DNA from: Phoronis australis | Lineage: Eukaryota; Phoronida; Phoronidae | Length of the DNA stretch: 62,692 bases | Direction: 5' to 3' | Assembly (NCBI GenBank): GCA_002633005.1 | Contig: NMRA01000520.1 | Span: 21,255 to 83,946, forward strand | Shown: positions 1-11,167 of the stretch, one piece after another | Layout: every line of letters starts with the position of its first letter | Position numbering within the stretch: position 1 is the stretch's first letter | Program-made: the position numbers and the translations under genes | The notes under the pieces: generated by a model | Told to the model about the DNA's origin: nothing | Databases searched by the model: none | What the model saw: only the letters and a program-made list of their open reading frames with translations

Positions 1-736
1 CCCCTTGGTCATTCCTTGTATAGACATAACTTGTTATAGAGTGCGTCTTCAAACGGACTCGCGACCAGACCACGGCGCCCGCCACAATAGCAATTCTTCG
101 GAAAAAGACTCTTTTTTTCAAAAATATTACATGTACATAATATTACATGTACATGTACACTGTATGATATTGCGCAAGACAACTTTACTATACATCAGTT
201 ACAAACGTGTGGAGTGTAATAGAACGACACGGCATGACAGATGAGGTAAAAACGTTGCACGTCAATTCGCCTGAATATCAGGGTTGCAGCACCGCAGAAT
301 TTCCCCTAATCAAATCTAAATATATCTTAGAGTAAAGAAGCTAGTTACCTAAACAAATCAGCTATAGAACTGCTCTTTCAGCGGTGAATCCATCTAAAAT
401 GCTTGGCTACTTCAGAAGTGTCGACGGAAGCACGCGCACAATAAATCCCCGCGCGTTTTGCCGATGAGCCACAAAGACTCAGCAACTCACAATGCAAAAA
501 TCTATATTTTCAGAGTGAACCCCCTCAATTTTTTCCAAGTTGGTTTACTTGGGGTTTACACACGCTGACGGTGCCGCTTTTGTTTTGCTGGAGACGCTTT
601 TTTTTAATTTTTGGGTCCTGGCCCGAGGGGAGGGGTTTAAACCCCCTGACCCCCCGTAGATCCGCCACTGTTGGCTATGTACTAAGTTCATACAGTACAT
701 GTAGGTCTGAGTATTTTGGAACACTATGTGGGGGGG
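1..736. other. Intergenic DNA with a hAT-like element end
   Basis: No supportable coding region. Around 605-672 there is a G/C-homopolymer-rich stretch ending in ccgtagatccgccactg. Its reverse complement begins cagtggcggatct, which matches the usual terminus of hAT-type non-autonomous elements in invertebrate genomes. The short open frame at 5-244 has no recognisable motif and looks like chance. Confidence 0.45.
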
Positions 737-2731
737 TCATTTGAGAGACCGACACACGTCAATTCTAAGATCTCCGTCTGTAAGGTGGATTGGCTGGCTT
801 TATCCATAATTTCTATATTTTACTTCAACTTCTAAAAACGCTCTGAGGTGGAGGCGTGTTACAACTATTATTAAAATCTCTTGGTCTGTTTACACCGATC
901 TCTTTTCAAGAGGTCGGCGTAAATAGACCAAGAGATTTTAACAATAGTTGTAATACCTAGTTGACTCACAAACGCAAAGATATTGAGTTGAAAGGTGGAG
1001 GCCATCTAATGCATTTCTCCTCGTCTAACGGAACAAAAATCGCTGATATATTATCCAGTGACGATCAAATGTATGGTCCAGCTAACCAATTTTTTTTTCG
1101 TTTTGATTCAATTGAAAGCGTAATCATGTGATATTTTTACTAAATGTTGGATCAAAGAATGTCAGAGATCAGCTAGAATTAACGGGGACTGAATGTTTTG
1201 AAAAGTTTAAGTGCTTGTTAAAATGGTCAACAAGCTGTTTCAATATAGCTCGGAAATCTGTTGCTTTTACATAGAATTCACCAACACTAGCCATAAATTT
1301 CTGGTTGGAAAGGTACACGTCTTGTGTACAGAAATTTGATGAAACAGGACCCGGATACCTATCCCACTCAGTTTTTTTTACAGTATGATTTATGTAGGAC
1401 CGGGTATGTGGACATTAAAATCCAATTCAGTATTTTCACAAGTACCACGCATTCATCTCAATCACCTGGATAGACTGCAATTTTGAAATCAGGCGATGTA
1501 TAGCTCATTAATTTACGGCTATCAAAATAAAAAAAAACATGCGCAATTATACGCATATGATGCTATCATCAACAATGGCTACCAGGATATATTTTTGATG
1601 TTAATAACCGAAAAACCCAAGGTTTGCTCTTTTATAAGGTTTGCCAAAACTTCAAAGCCTCGATCGTGAGGTTATAAATTGGAGACCTTACATGTACACT
1701 TAGAAATGAGGTCAAGTTAAATGCGCAACACAGAGTACATTTGTCTTGGTATTGTCTTGCTTACAGGACATCTAGATCGATTCCTAATGTACACAATAAT
1801 AACAAAATAACAAACGTTGTTTGGTGTATCCCCACAGCCTTTTTAAATTCAAAAGTAACGACACCTGATGGACTGTTCAACCCACAGTTTAGATGTTTGT
1901 AGAAGAGAAGTGATGAATTTAGATTTTCAAGCTGTTTCGTCTGAACGAGTGATCTTGTTTGCAAAATGCGTGATTGTGCAGCATCTGTGAAGTTAATAGT
2001 AAACTAACGCGCATGTTGGACAAAAACAAACCTCCTTTCTGGACTACTTGCTGTCGACTTTTACTAGAGATACTCAGCCATATCACTATCTCAATACGCT
2101 TCGAGGGCCACAGATACGTGATATTGCAACATACAGTGTCAACCTTTTCCTACGACATTTCTTCACACTATGTGAAGTCATTCACAATCAACAACAGTTA
2201 TCCTTTTCAAACATTTTGAGTGAGTCCCGTGAAAACATGAGTAGTATGAGGCACAAAGTTGTGTTATTCGATGTTTATTGAGATGTGAGGAGCCAAGCAT
2301 TGAATAGTGATCAACACTTGCAAGATTTTTGGAGTTTAAGTTTATACACCTCAGTTGCCCATTTTGATAAACGGCAAAGAGCCAATTTTTCAATAGTACA
2401 TGGCTTTGTATACAAAGATGTAATGGAACTTGCGTGAAAGTTGGAATTTTGTAAATTTGATGAAGTTTCGTTTAGCGATACAAGGAGTGTCGTTCATTGG
2501 AAAGTGTGTTTTCAGTGTTGATTCAAATTTTTTTGGTAACTACTTGTGTTTTAGATGTTTGTGGCTTGATGATAAAAATGTTTCAGTTCCATTATGGACT
2601 TGATCTCATATCCATCGCACCTGCAGTGGAAGTGATATTAAACAAGCAAACTTTATTGAACACTCGCTAATATAAAATATTAAGTACGTGTTGATTCTGT
2701 TCGCTCAATTCTTTACGTTATTAACACTTTA
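737..2731. repeat. 2-kb duplication, copy 1 (ends at an N)
   Basis: This block and 2733-4733 are nearly identical with a period of about 2 kb. Copy 1 starts at tcatttgagagaccgacac and stops exactly at the single N at 2732; copy 2 begins right after that N with the same bases. The copies differ by scattered substitutions and short indels, for example acgtcttg against cgtcctg near 1320 and 3312. The abutment at an N suggests two haplotype contig ends laid side by side, not a real tandem repeat. Short open frames inside (such as 1761-1964) recur in copy 2, but others break between the copies, so coding is doubtful. Confidence 0.9.
856..956. repeat. Long near-perfect hairpin
   Basis: The sequence from gtgttacaactatt is followed, after a loop of a few bases, by its reverse complement ending in aatagttgtaatac. 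Arms are about 48 bases with only a handful of mismatches, nearly all transitions. It recurs in copy 2 at 2852-2951, where one T of the 5' arm is lost. It could be a small MITE-like element or a folded transcript; the sequence alone does not decide. Confidence 0.8.
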
Positions 2732-2732
2732 N

Positions 2733-4733
2733 TCATTTGAGAGACCGACACACGTCAATTCTAAGATCTCCGTCTGTAAGGTGGATTGGCTGGCTTTATC
2801 CATAATTTCTATATTTTACTTCAACTTCTAAAAACGCTCTGAGGTGGAGGCGTGTTACAACTATTATTAAAATCTCTGGTCTGTTTACACCGATCTCTTT
2901 TCAAGAGGTCGGCGTAAATAGACCAAGAGATTTTAACAATAGTTGTAATACCTAGTTGACTCACAAACGCAATGTTATTGAATTGAAAGGTGGAGGTCAT
3001 CTAATGCATTTCTCCTCGTCTAACGGAACAAAAATCGCTGATATATTATCCACTGACGATCAAATGTATGGTCCAGCTAACCAATTTTTTTTTTCGTTTT
3101 GATTCAATTGAAAGTGTAATGGTGTGATATTTTTTATTAAATTTTGGATCGAAGAATGTCAGAGATCAGCTAGAATTGACGGGGACTGAATGTTTTGAAA
3201 AGTTTAAGTGCTTGTTAAAATGGTCAACAAGCTGTTTCAATAAAGCTCGGAAATCTGTTGCTTTTACATACAATTCACCAACACTAGCCATAAATTTCTG
3301 GTTGGAAAGGTACGTCCTGTGTACAGAAATTTGATGAAACAGGACCCGGATGCATAACCCACTCATGTTTTTCTACAGTATGATTTATGGAGGACCGGGT
3401 ATGTGGACATTAAAATCCAATTCACTATTTTCACAAGTACAAGGCCATCATCTCAATAACCTTGATAGACTGTAATTTTGAAATCAGGCAATGTATAGCT
3501 CATTAATTTACGGCTATCAAAATAAAAAACATGCGCATTTATACGCATATGATGGTATCATCAACAATGGCTACCAGGATATATTTTTGATATGTTAATA
3601 ACCGAAAAATCCAAGGTTTGCTCTTTTATAAGGCTTGCCAAAACTTCCAAGCCTCGATCGTGAGGTTATAAATTAGAGACCTTACATGTGCATGTACACT
3701 TAGAAATGAGGTCAAGTTAGATGCGCAACACAGAGTACATTTGTCTTGGTATTGTCTTGCTTACAGGACATCTAGATCGATTCCTAATGTACAAAATAAT
3801 AACAAAATAACAAACGTTGTTTGATGTATCCCCACAGCCTTTTTAAATTCAAAAGTAACGACACCTGTTGGACTGTTCAACCCACAGTTTAGATGTTTGT
3901 AGAAGAGAAGTGATGAATTTAGATTTTCAAGCTGTTTCGTCTGAACGAGTGATCTTGTTTGCAAAAGCGAGATCGTGCAGCATCTGTGAAATTAATAGTA
4001 AACTAACGCGCATGTTGGACAAAAACAAACCTCCTTTCTGGACTACTTGCTGTCGACTTTTACTAGAGATACTCAGCCATATCACAATCTCAATACGCTT
4101 CGAGGGCCACAGATACGTGATATTGCAACATAGTGTCAACCTTTTCCTACGACATTTCTTCACACTATGTGAAGTCATTCACAATCAACAACGGTTATCC
4201 TTTTAAAACATTGTGAATGAGTCCCGTGAAAACATGAGTAGTATGAGGCACAAAGTTGTGTTATTCGATGTTTACTGAGAGGTGAGGAGCCAAGCATTGA
4301 ATAGTGATCAACACTTGCAAGATTTTTGGAGTTTAAGTTTATACACCTCAGTTGCCCATTTTGATAAACGGCAAAGAGCCAATTTTTCAATAGCACATGA
4401 CTTTGTATACAAAGATGTAATGGAACTTGCGTGAAAGTTGGAATTTTGTAAATTTGATGAAGTTTCGTTTAGCAATACAAGGAGTGTCGTTCATTGGAAA
4501 GTGTGTTTTCAGTGTTGATTCAAAGTTTTTTGGTAACTACTTGTGTTTTAGATGTTTGTGGCTTGATGATAAAAATGTTTCAGTTCCATTATGGACTTGA
4601 TCTCATATCCATCGCACCTGCAGTGGAAGTGATATTAAACAAGCAAACTTTATTACATTGAACACTCGCTAATATAAAATATTAAGTACGTGTTGATTCT
4701 GTTCGCTCAATTCTTTACGTTATTAACACTTTA
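2733..4733. repeat. 2-kb duplication, copy 2
   Basis: Second copy of 737-2731, starting immediately after the N at 2732. It continues past the point where copy 1 breaks off (tattaacacttta) into unique sequence at 4734 (ttcttaaac). This is what is expected if copy 2 is the contig that carries on and copy 1 is an overlapping contig end. Confidence 0.9.
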
Positions 4734-5930
4734 TTCTTAAACATTTCCTCAAAAGTGGGACCAAAATCAATGTAATTGCAGTTATACTGCATGTAGAACG
4801 TATAGATACCCTATGGGCTACAAACTGAATTTTAGCACACACCAGCTTAATTTAACTTATTCTCATATGATGCGTTTCAACACGGCATCGTTTTTTCTCA
4901 AAATAATCCTAGACTAAATGTACATGTATACTTTACTGATTTAAAAATTCCTCAGAAATTTGGGAACACTGCGCCTGAAAAACACTTTGATGATCGTTGT
5001 CCACTTTTTTATTTTCTGCCTTTTCATGATCAGATTTGTTATCGATATTTTCAGAAATTGGTGCTTAACGATTTTGGCGGTACACTACTTTTGTCCAACA
5101 GCCAAGGAAGTCTTTCACTGGTAACCGCGGTAGATTACACAACTACGGCGAAGACCAGAAATAGTTACTCGTTTAAAGTTGATATCAAGTTAAAGGAGAA
5201 TGCTATCCAAAAAAAAAACAACCTAGTTTGTAACAATTAACATCCATTCGATAACAGCAAGTACAGCTCTTTTACCTGACACCTGACGGAAGACGGAGGT
5301 GTTGAAATGCAGTCTGCTCAGCAGTTAACAACACGCTTACTAGTGTCAGCTTATCGTTTGAATTCATCGTTTTACACCAATAAATCATCAAAATTCGAAA
5401 AATCCTTACCAATACACCAATGTGATGAACAAACGTGATACATGTATTTCATTTCGCTGTTCTGCTTTTATGTATTTGAACGTACCGTAGCCTACAAAGT
5501 TCGGCAGGCCAATATACCTCGGTCGGTTGCAAGAGTTTGGGGTCTGTTCGATGATAAATTCAAATTATTCGTCATACAGACAGGCGAAACAGCTGTGTGT
5601 TGTAATGTTAGACGCGAATTTTTCAGTTCTAAACACACAAAACGCTTGCTATCCCGACCAGTGGCTCGGAACCCGATGAGGTCCATTGCGCCTGGACTGC
5701 AGACATCACGAACATAAGCCAGCCCAAGTTGGAAACTAAACTAGATTCTACTAGCGAGCCAAAGAAAAATGTGCACGCGATTATTTCGGTGAATTAGCCG
5801 CGAAACTGCTAATCTACTTACCCTTCCATAGAATCATCAGGGCAAAAGTTGTACAGTAACAATGATTCGAATAATGTATATGAATATCTAAATAAAGATT
5901 CTCCTTACATCTGACAATATATTATATAAA
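4734..5930. other. Intergenic, nothing recognised
   Basis: AT-rich sequence with short open frames only (for example 5058-5240 and 5442-5717), none with a recognisable motif, convincing splice pair or repeated copy elsewhere in the window. Confidence 0.5.
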
Positions 5931-6260
5931 ATGCATCGTTTGCACAAACTCCGTCCCTCCCGCTCCACTACAGACCTTTGTTGGGCCCGTTTCGGCACCA
6001 CCTTGGTCCCAGGTATTGCACCTGCCCCCTATTTGGATTTGAGGTGTTCTATTTTTCTCGCGGGCCGTTTTTTCGCAGACGCGGAGGAAGGGTGGCCAGC
6101 CTCCCGTTCAGTAACGCTAGGACCTCGCTAAAAAGCAATACTTCGCGAGATTACGTGAGATATTGCCGTGTATTTTAAATGAGAACACGTGACTTTGACT
6201 AGGTTTTAGCTAGGTCCTAGCGTAGGTCCTAGCGTCTACTGAACGCACGCCAGTTTCTTA

Positions 6261-6318
6261 CTGGCCTTGGTGACGTCAGTCGGTCGTCTCAAAGGCCTGG
6301 GTGACGTCACTCCGTCGG
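6261..6318. promoter_or_regulatory. Paired CRE-type palindromes
   Basis: Two perfect TGACGTCA palindromes lie at 6271-6278 and 6302-6309, each inside a similar context (ggccttggtgacgtcagtcgg and ggcctgggtgacgtcactccg), so the block is a degenerate 31-base duplication. TGACGTCA is the consensus site of CREB/ATF bZIP factors. A third copy lies at 7905-7912. No promoter or adjacent gene was identified, so a regulatory role is inference. Confidence 0.4.
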
Positions 6319-7078
6319 CTTAATTTCACTCCGTACGGGTTCTGCCGCGTTTATAATTCATCAGGCCTGTCGCCGGCAAATTACTGGTGCCTCATTATTT
6401 TTTTTTACTCTTTCTTGAGTAATCTAAATTATATACCCGGGTGTTGGAAAATTGTCGTTCTTCAGTTATTCTGCTACTAAAATTGCGATGCGCTATACAT
6501 GTACAGTACATGTATATGGGCGCCATTGCATCACCTATCGGGCCAATTTCCATGTTCTTCAATCAACTGTGGAGGTTGCGTACATGTCATAACAATCGGA
6601 AGTGGTTTCATTTCGTTACAAGTTTTTACTATTTTAGTACCAAAAAAAAAAAATTAAAAAAATACTCTCGAGAGATATCGTAAAGTTTTGGGAAATGGTG
6701 CTTCCTGTGCGTGTCACGAGATTGCACTGTTGTCAAAACGACGGCAGAAACTAGGAATTTCCTTTGTTACAAAAGGCGGAGAATTACGAAAAATAACGTT
6801 CATTAGATTTTGTTTACTTCTATAAAGGGCTGTAACGGGCACTGTGAATGTCGACTCAAACCCAGATTCTGCATGAGCCCCTGCAGGTTGTTACATTGTA
6901 ACTCTAAGTTTCACGACGAGGTGACGAGCTGAGCACCCCGGTTGTGTGAAATTTCGGTGTCTAAACGGAGCTCTACACACGGCTACCTAGCTGTATGTTG
7001 ACGAGTCTTCATAGTTACATGTAGCTGGCTTTCTACCTCAGTATATACATTTGTGATGCAACTTTTGTTAATACATCC

Positions 7079-7200
7079 AGGGGTGGATCCACGATTTTGA
7101 GTTGGGGCGGGGGGCACGGCAGATAGAGTATTAGCCAGAATTTTGCCCTTCTGACATTCACACCCCCGGACTGCCAAATGGAATCTGGGATAATTTTATG
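7079..7200. mobile_element. hAT-like non-autonomous element fragment
   Basis: The stretch begins aggggtggatccacgatttt and continues through ttagccagaattttgccctt and acccccggactgccaaatgg. The same order of segments occurs on the opposite strand at 49284-49460 and 50282-50458, which defines a dispersed family. The gtggatcc-type end resembles hAT family termini. Confidence 0.6.
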
Positions 7201-8511
7201 GGTGCCATGTGTGCAGATGTGTGCAGTTATCATAGTTTGTGTGTGCGTGTGTGGGGGGTCAGACCCGATTTCAGGTGTCTTTTAGTCCTCCTTTTGTTTT
7301 TCAGTAAAAGATCCACATTACCAGAATTTAGGGACACCTACATTTTAGGCTGGTTGCCCGAGACTAAGTGATGGGCCTGCCTTAAGATAAGCTAGATCAC
7401 CACAGCAATTTAGCACTAACCAGTATACATGGATAAGTTTCATTACTACACAAACCTGCACAACATGGCTGACTACCTAATGCGTGCATTTACATGCCAA
7501 ACAGTAATTTACTGCTTTTGTCAAAATTGCACGCTGCACAATGCACCATCACGACCCTTGAGACCAATGGACACGTTGAGTGAAGCGGAAAACAAACGAA
7601 GTTGATTAATATTATGTTTGTCTACACCATGTTCCATCACCATTGATTCGCCTATTTTATACAAGATGCGGGTATACAATAACTGGTAGCAACAAAAACC
7701 GCATGAGCATTGGTAGATTTACAATGTTTACCATAAAACTGTAGACTCAAAAGTAGTATAGTAAGATGTTTAGACGCCCTGTTTAAGAGGGACCTCGGTC
7801 AAAGGTCATCAATCCGAAATGTCTAGTAATGTCAACGATCACTTGTGATGGGTGCAATCTGAAGGGACACCATCGGCCTACCACACGGAAAGTCACGGTG
7901 TCAATGACGTCACACCTCATTACGTAAAATATTTAATTAAACCCGTTAGAGAGGCAACTTAATCCAAGGTCAAGGTCATGCGTGTAACCAGAAAACGTCG
8001 GTAAACCGGAGCGAAGACGAGGTCGTATTGGAAATCACGTGACTGATGACGTGATTAGGCAGGTTAGGGCGTCTGGCACCGTCCCCCAGCCGGATGTTCT
8101 GACACTAAAAATACGTTGAATATTACGTGTTTGTAGAGATCGTACTGATCGAGAGCCGAAACAAAATAGGGATTGCGCTGCGTACTGAGTAAGAACAAAA
8201 GGTGGATCACCTTATTTCGCCGTGCGCCACGTGTCGTCGTTGCAGTATTCCCTTTGTTTTTTCTCATCTTTCAACAATAGATGTCGCACCCTCTCAACCC
8301 TCAACAACAGATGTCGCGTATATCTAACCCAGGTACCGACGGTACTAAATTAATAATACTAATAATAAGATGTGACCACCTAAATAGAACATAAACTTAT
8401 TATTTTTTTAAACGTGTATTATTAACAAAGTACATTCGAATACACTGCAAGCATAATCCAGAAATTTAGACATCGTTATCCGTAAAGTAGTAAATTATTA
8501 GTAGTAAATTA
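7201..8511. other. Intergenic, nothing recognised
   Basis: No coding signal was recognised. It contains a TGACGTCA palindrome at 7905-7912 and a short direct repeat around the word agatgtcgc near 8280 and 8309, followed by an AAT-rich patch at 8345-8370. The small open frames look like chance. Confidence 0.45.
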
Positions 8512-10560
8512 TTAAATGTCCCGTATTAAATGTTCAAAGGTCCGGTGGTGAATGCGTCGTCGAACACTTGTCTTTTGGGATAAAAGTAGGTGAATGCGCA
8601 CCTCTATTGCAGATACAATGTACATGTATGTATACATGGTGTTATCGCCGACTAACCTAAATCCTTTGTTGAAGGCCGAGCTACTCTTCGTGGTCTGAAG
8701 CACTAACTTAATTTCATTTCTCTACCGTTGTACTCCTTTACATCTAAAATGAGATTGACCGTCGTCCGCCTCCACGTATTACGTTTCAGAGCAAAGAGCG
8801 ATACAGTAATACCCTTCGAATTCCAACTTCAATAAGCCCGGCGTGCGCGTGTCGTGGACTTTGTTTCCTTACGTGTCTGTTCGCGGCAGCCAGAGATGTT
8901 TTTCCCTCTCGAAAACTGCTCGCATGTCGGCTTTAATCACGTCCTCTAGACATTTACCGGACATAGCCATGTACGCCGAGTCTGTGTCCATATCGGATCT
9001 TAACATGAAGTCGTAGTAAAACTTTAACATGCACAAATTCGAGTACTAATCAGAAGCCTATTTGAAGCGACAGGTTCACGCGGATGGTCTCCTTTTTCGT
9101 CTCCAATTCATAGGTTCCGTCCCCGATGTAGTTCGCGTGTCTAAATTCCGGGAACTGGACTTCTCCATGACGGCGACATCCCGTTGCTTCCAACTTGTTC
9201 GATTGTATAGCCCCAAAAACAAGTTGGGAAGTTTACCCCCGTAGCCAGTTAACTCCATTCTGTCGTTGATGGTTGGAGGGCCTGCGCTCTTTTGTTTGAT
9301 AATTGCCATATGGCTCTAATCTCCGATCAGATCGTATCTAGCCTGACTGGGGTGGGCTTATAAAAATGAAAGTTAAGTTAAGCCAGATGTTATCGCACGT
9401 TCAGCACCCTTCACGTCTGGAAAAGTTACTGAACGACAGGACGCTGTAATGCGTTGAGCCTTAGCCTCTCCGCAGTACTTCACGTCACGATGCCATTCTT
9501 GATTCGTTACCGTCTTACCCGGCATACGCCCTGTTACCTATAAGCTTCATCGTCTGCGCCACAATAGCTTCAATTGTTTTTTGTGTTTGTCCCCTTCCAG
9601 CCTAGCGTATCTGACTTCCTCACCAAAACGCTCGAAGCATTTTAGGGGAGCAAATTCGACCACTTGTTAGGTGTTTGTTATCTCCAGGACATATTCTAAG
9701 TACCCGGCATTTCAGAAGCGTGGTTGCCAACAGAATTCTCTCACCGACGAAGCTTCCCACCAGAGATCGTCGTGGTCGGCTCATGATTTTGTTTCTCTCG
9801 GCAAACTACAGCATAAAGTCTTCTAGATCGTCTCTACGATGTCTACATTCTTGAATATAAGTTGCATTTCTGAAAATTGCACTCTCAGAAACGTCCTGTG
9901 GCTAACTATATCGTCTTCTGAGAACAAAAAACGTAGGGTATCGCCTTGCCGTTTCAAATCCTCAAATTTACACTCCCAAATCTCTTCGTAATCGAAGCCT
10001 TGGTCGATGATATACATGTAGTCTCTTATTTTTCTGTTTTCTATTAGCTTACTCACGGTGAAATTTCAGGTTCGGTTCCTCGCCCTCGGAGTTCAATCGT
10101 CTTTTCTCGTGAGACGACTCGTGGCCGTGCCAGTAACATCCTTGGAATTGGAAAACTTTATGCGACTGACGACAGAAACTAACCGTCCACTGGAATACGA
10201 CGCTGCCCACTTTTTTTTCAACCCCGTTGACTGTTGACGAATACCAATTCCTCGTTACCACGTTACGTAATCCAACAAAGCCGTTGTCTTTCGCGACTTA
10301 GGGTGGGAAAATTCTCGTTGGAAAATGTTTTATTGCCTACGACGAATAAATGGTACGGTCTGATGCTCGTTCATGATGCTGCGAAGGTAAAGAGCATTTA
10401 CATCGAAACCCAGAATCTTCGACACCAGCTTTGGTCTTTTTCCCACCCCNCCTTTGGCGTATAAAAGACTTTCCCTTTTCGTGGTACATGTGGAAAACAA
10501 TATTGGAACCTCCGACGATATTATGTTTGAAGGTATAGTACAAGGACCTCATCAGTGGAT
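8512..10560 (-). pseudogene. Decayed Polinton/Maverick-type DNA polymerase B
   Basis: Reading the minus strand from about 10560 to 8512 gives, in order, the hallmarks of a protein-primed family-B DNA polymerase of Polinton/Maverick (and related adintovirus) type. These are GGSNIVFHMYHEKGK (about 10480-10520), FDVNALYL (about 10385-10415, the motif-A-like region), QGCYWHGH (about 10121-10147), YEEIWECKF (about 9960-9990), KLIGNRAYAG (about 9520-9550, motif B, normally GNSxYGK), DMDTDSAYMAMSG (about 8960-8996, motif C with the DTDS catalytic pair) and NKGFRLVGDNTMYTY (about 8635-8680). FDVNALYL lies on the high side of QGCYWHGH here, so domain order should be checked. Frame changes and stops interrupt it repeatedly, and an unrelated short repeat splits the B-C interval. 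It is an old inactive copy. No capsid, integrase or ATPase gene was recognised beside it. Confidence 0.85.
9165..9445. repeat. Short repeat inserted in the polymerase relic
   Basis: Polymerase homology on the minus strand stops near 9445, after KYCGEAKAQR, and resumes near 9165 with FPEFRHANYIGDG. The intervening bases contain segments such as ctaatctccgatcagat and gttggagggcctgcgctctt. These reappear in the reverse orientation at 20390-20530 inside a CRELD intron. It is therefore a dispersed element that landed in the dead polymerase gene. Its class is not evident. Confidence 0.65.
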
Positions 10561-10843
10561 CCGGTCTCCGTCATCGTGTTGTTACCAACCGCGAGCCGTA
10601 GTCAGGTCTCGAACAGCTGAGTTCGCCGACTGAGTATTTAAAAAAAATCCTTATGAGGAGGATGGAGGGACAGAAATTGAACAGAGACTATTTCAGTTTT
10701 TGCGTTTCCACTAAACCCTAAGATAGCTCATGGGCCATTTTTGTGCATCGGACACGGGTATGCCAGTACACGGCGGTGGGGCAAGCGATCAGTTCAGGGG
10801 CAATGCTGTGCTCAGCCCAATTTGAAGACTCGTTTACGACCTG

Positions 10844-11107
10844 TTGCAGAAACGGAAATATGAAGAAGGTTTCCCCAACGTGTACATGTACGGTCGCGTG
10901 TGTTTGATTAAGGAAAAGTGTATTGTATTGAAGCAATGCTGGAAACATAATAACCAGACACGTATAGAGTTTGAGCCTCAGCATCAAATTGTGGCCGAGA
11001 TAATGAATGTGATTGCAGTACGCTTCCTTCAGGCTCCCCTGATTTACGATTTTGTGGGAATGCATGCTATCCACATCTACGCCAATACCCTCACTAGTAC
11101 ACTGTAG
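10844..11107 (+). CDS. Unrecognised exon-like open frame
   Basis: An open frame follows an acceptor-like cgacctgttgcag and reads KRKYEEGFPNVYMYGRVC and onward without a stop for about 88 codons. The opposite strand is also open for 149 codons (10718-11167), so the coding strand is uncertain. I do not recognise either product. It could be an exon, part of a transposon or a chance frame. Confidence 0.2.
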   Translation: MQKRKYEEGFPNVYMYGRVCLIKEKCIVLKQCWKHNNQTRIEFEPQHQIVAEIMNVIAVRFLQAPLIYDFVGMHAIHIYANTLTSTL

Positions 11108-11167
11108 ATGCCACGCAAATAATGTGAAGTCACGACCCCAGCTGGCACAGAGGCTTGAGTCCGACAC

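Noticed and set aside
1761-1964. 67-codon frame conserved in both 2-kb copies (also 3761-3964)
   Set aside because: Conservation reflects the recent duplication or allelism. Another frame (3166-3366) is broken in copy 1, so there is no sign of protein-level constraint.
10718-11167. 149-codon minus-strand frame
   Set aside because: No recognisable motif. The opposite strand is equally open and has the better splice context. Not called as a gene.
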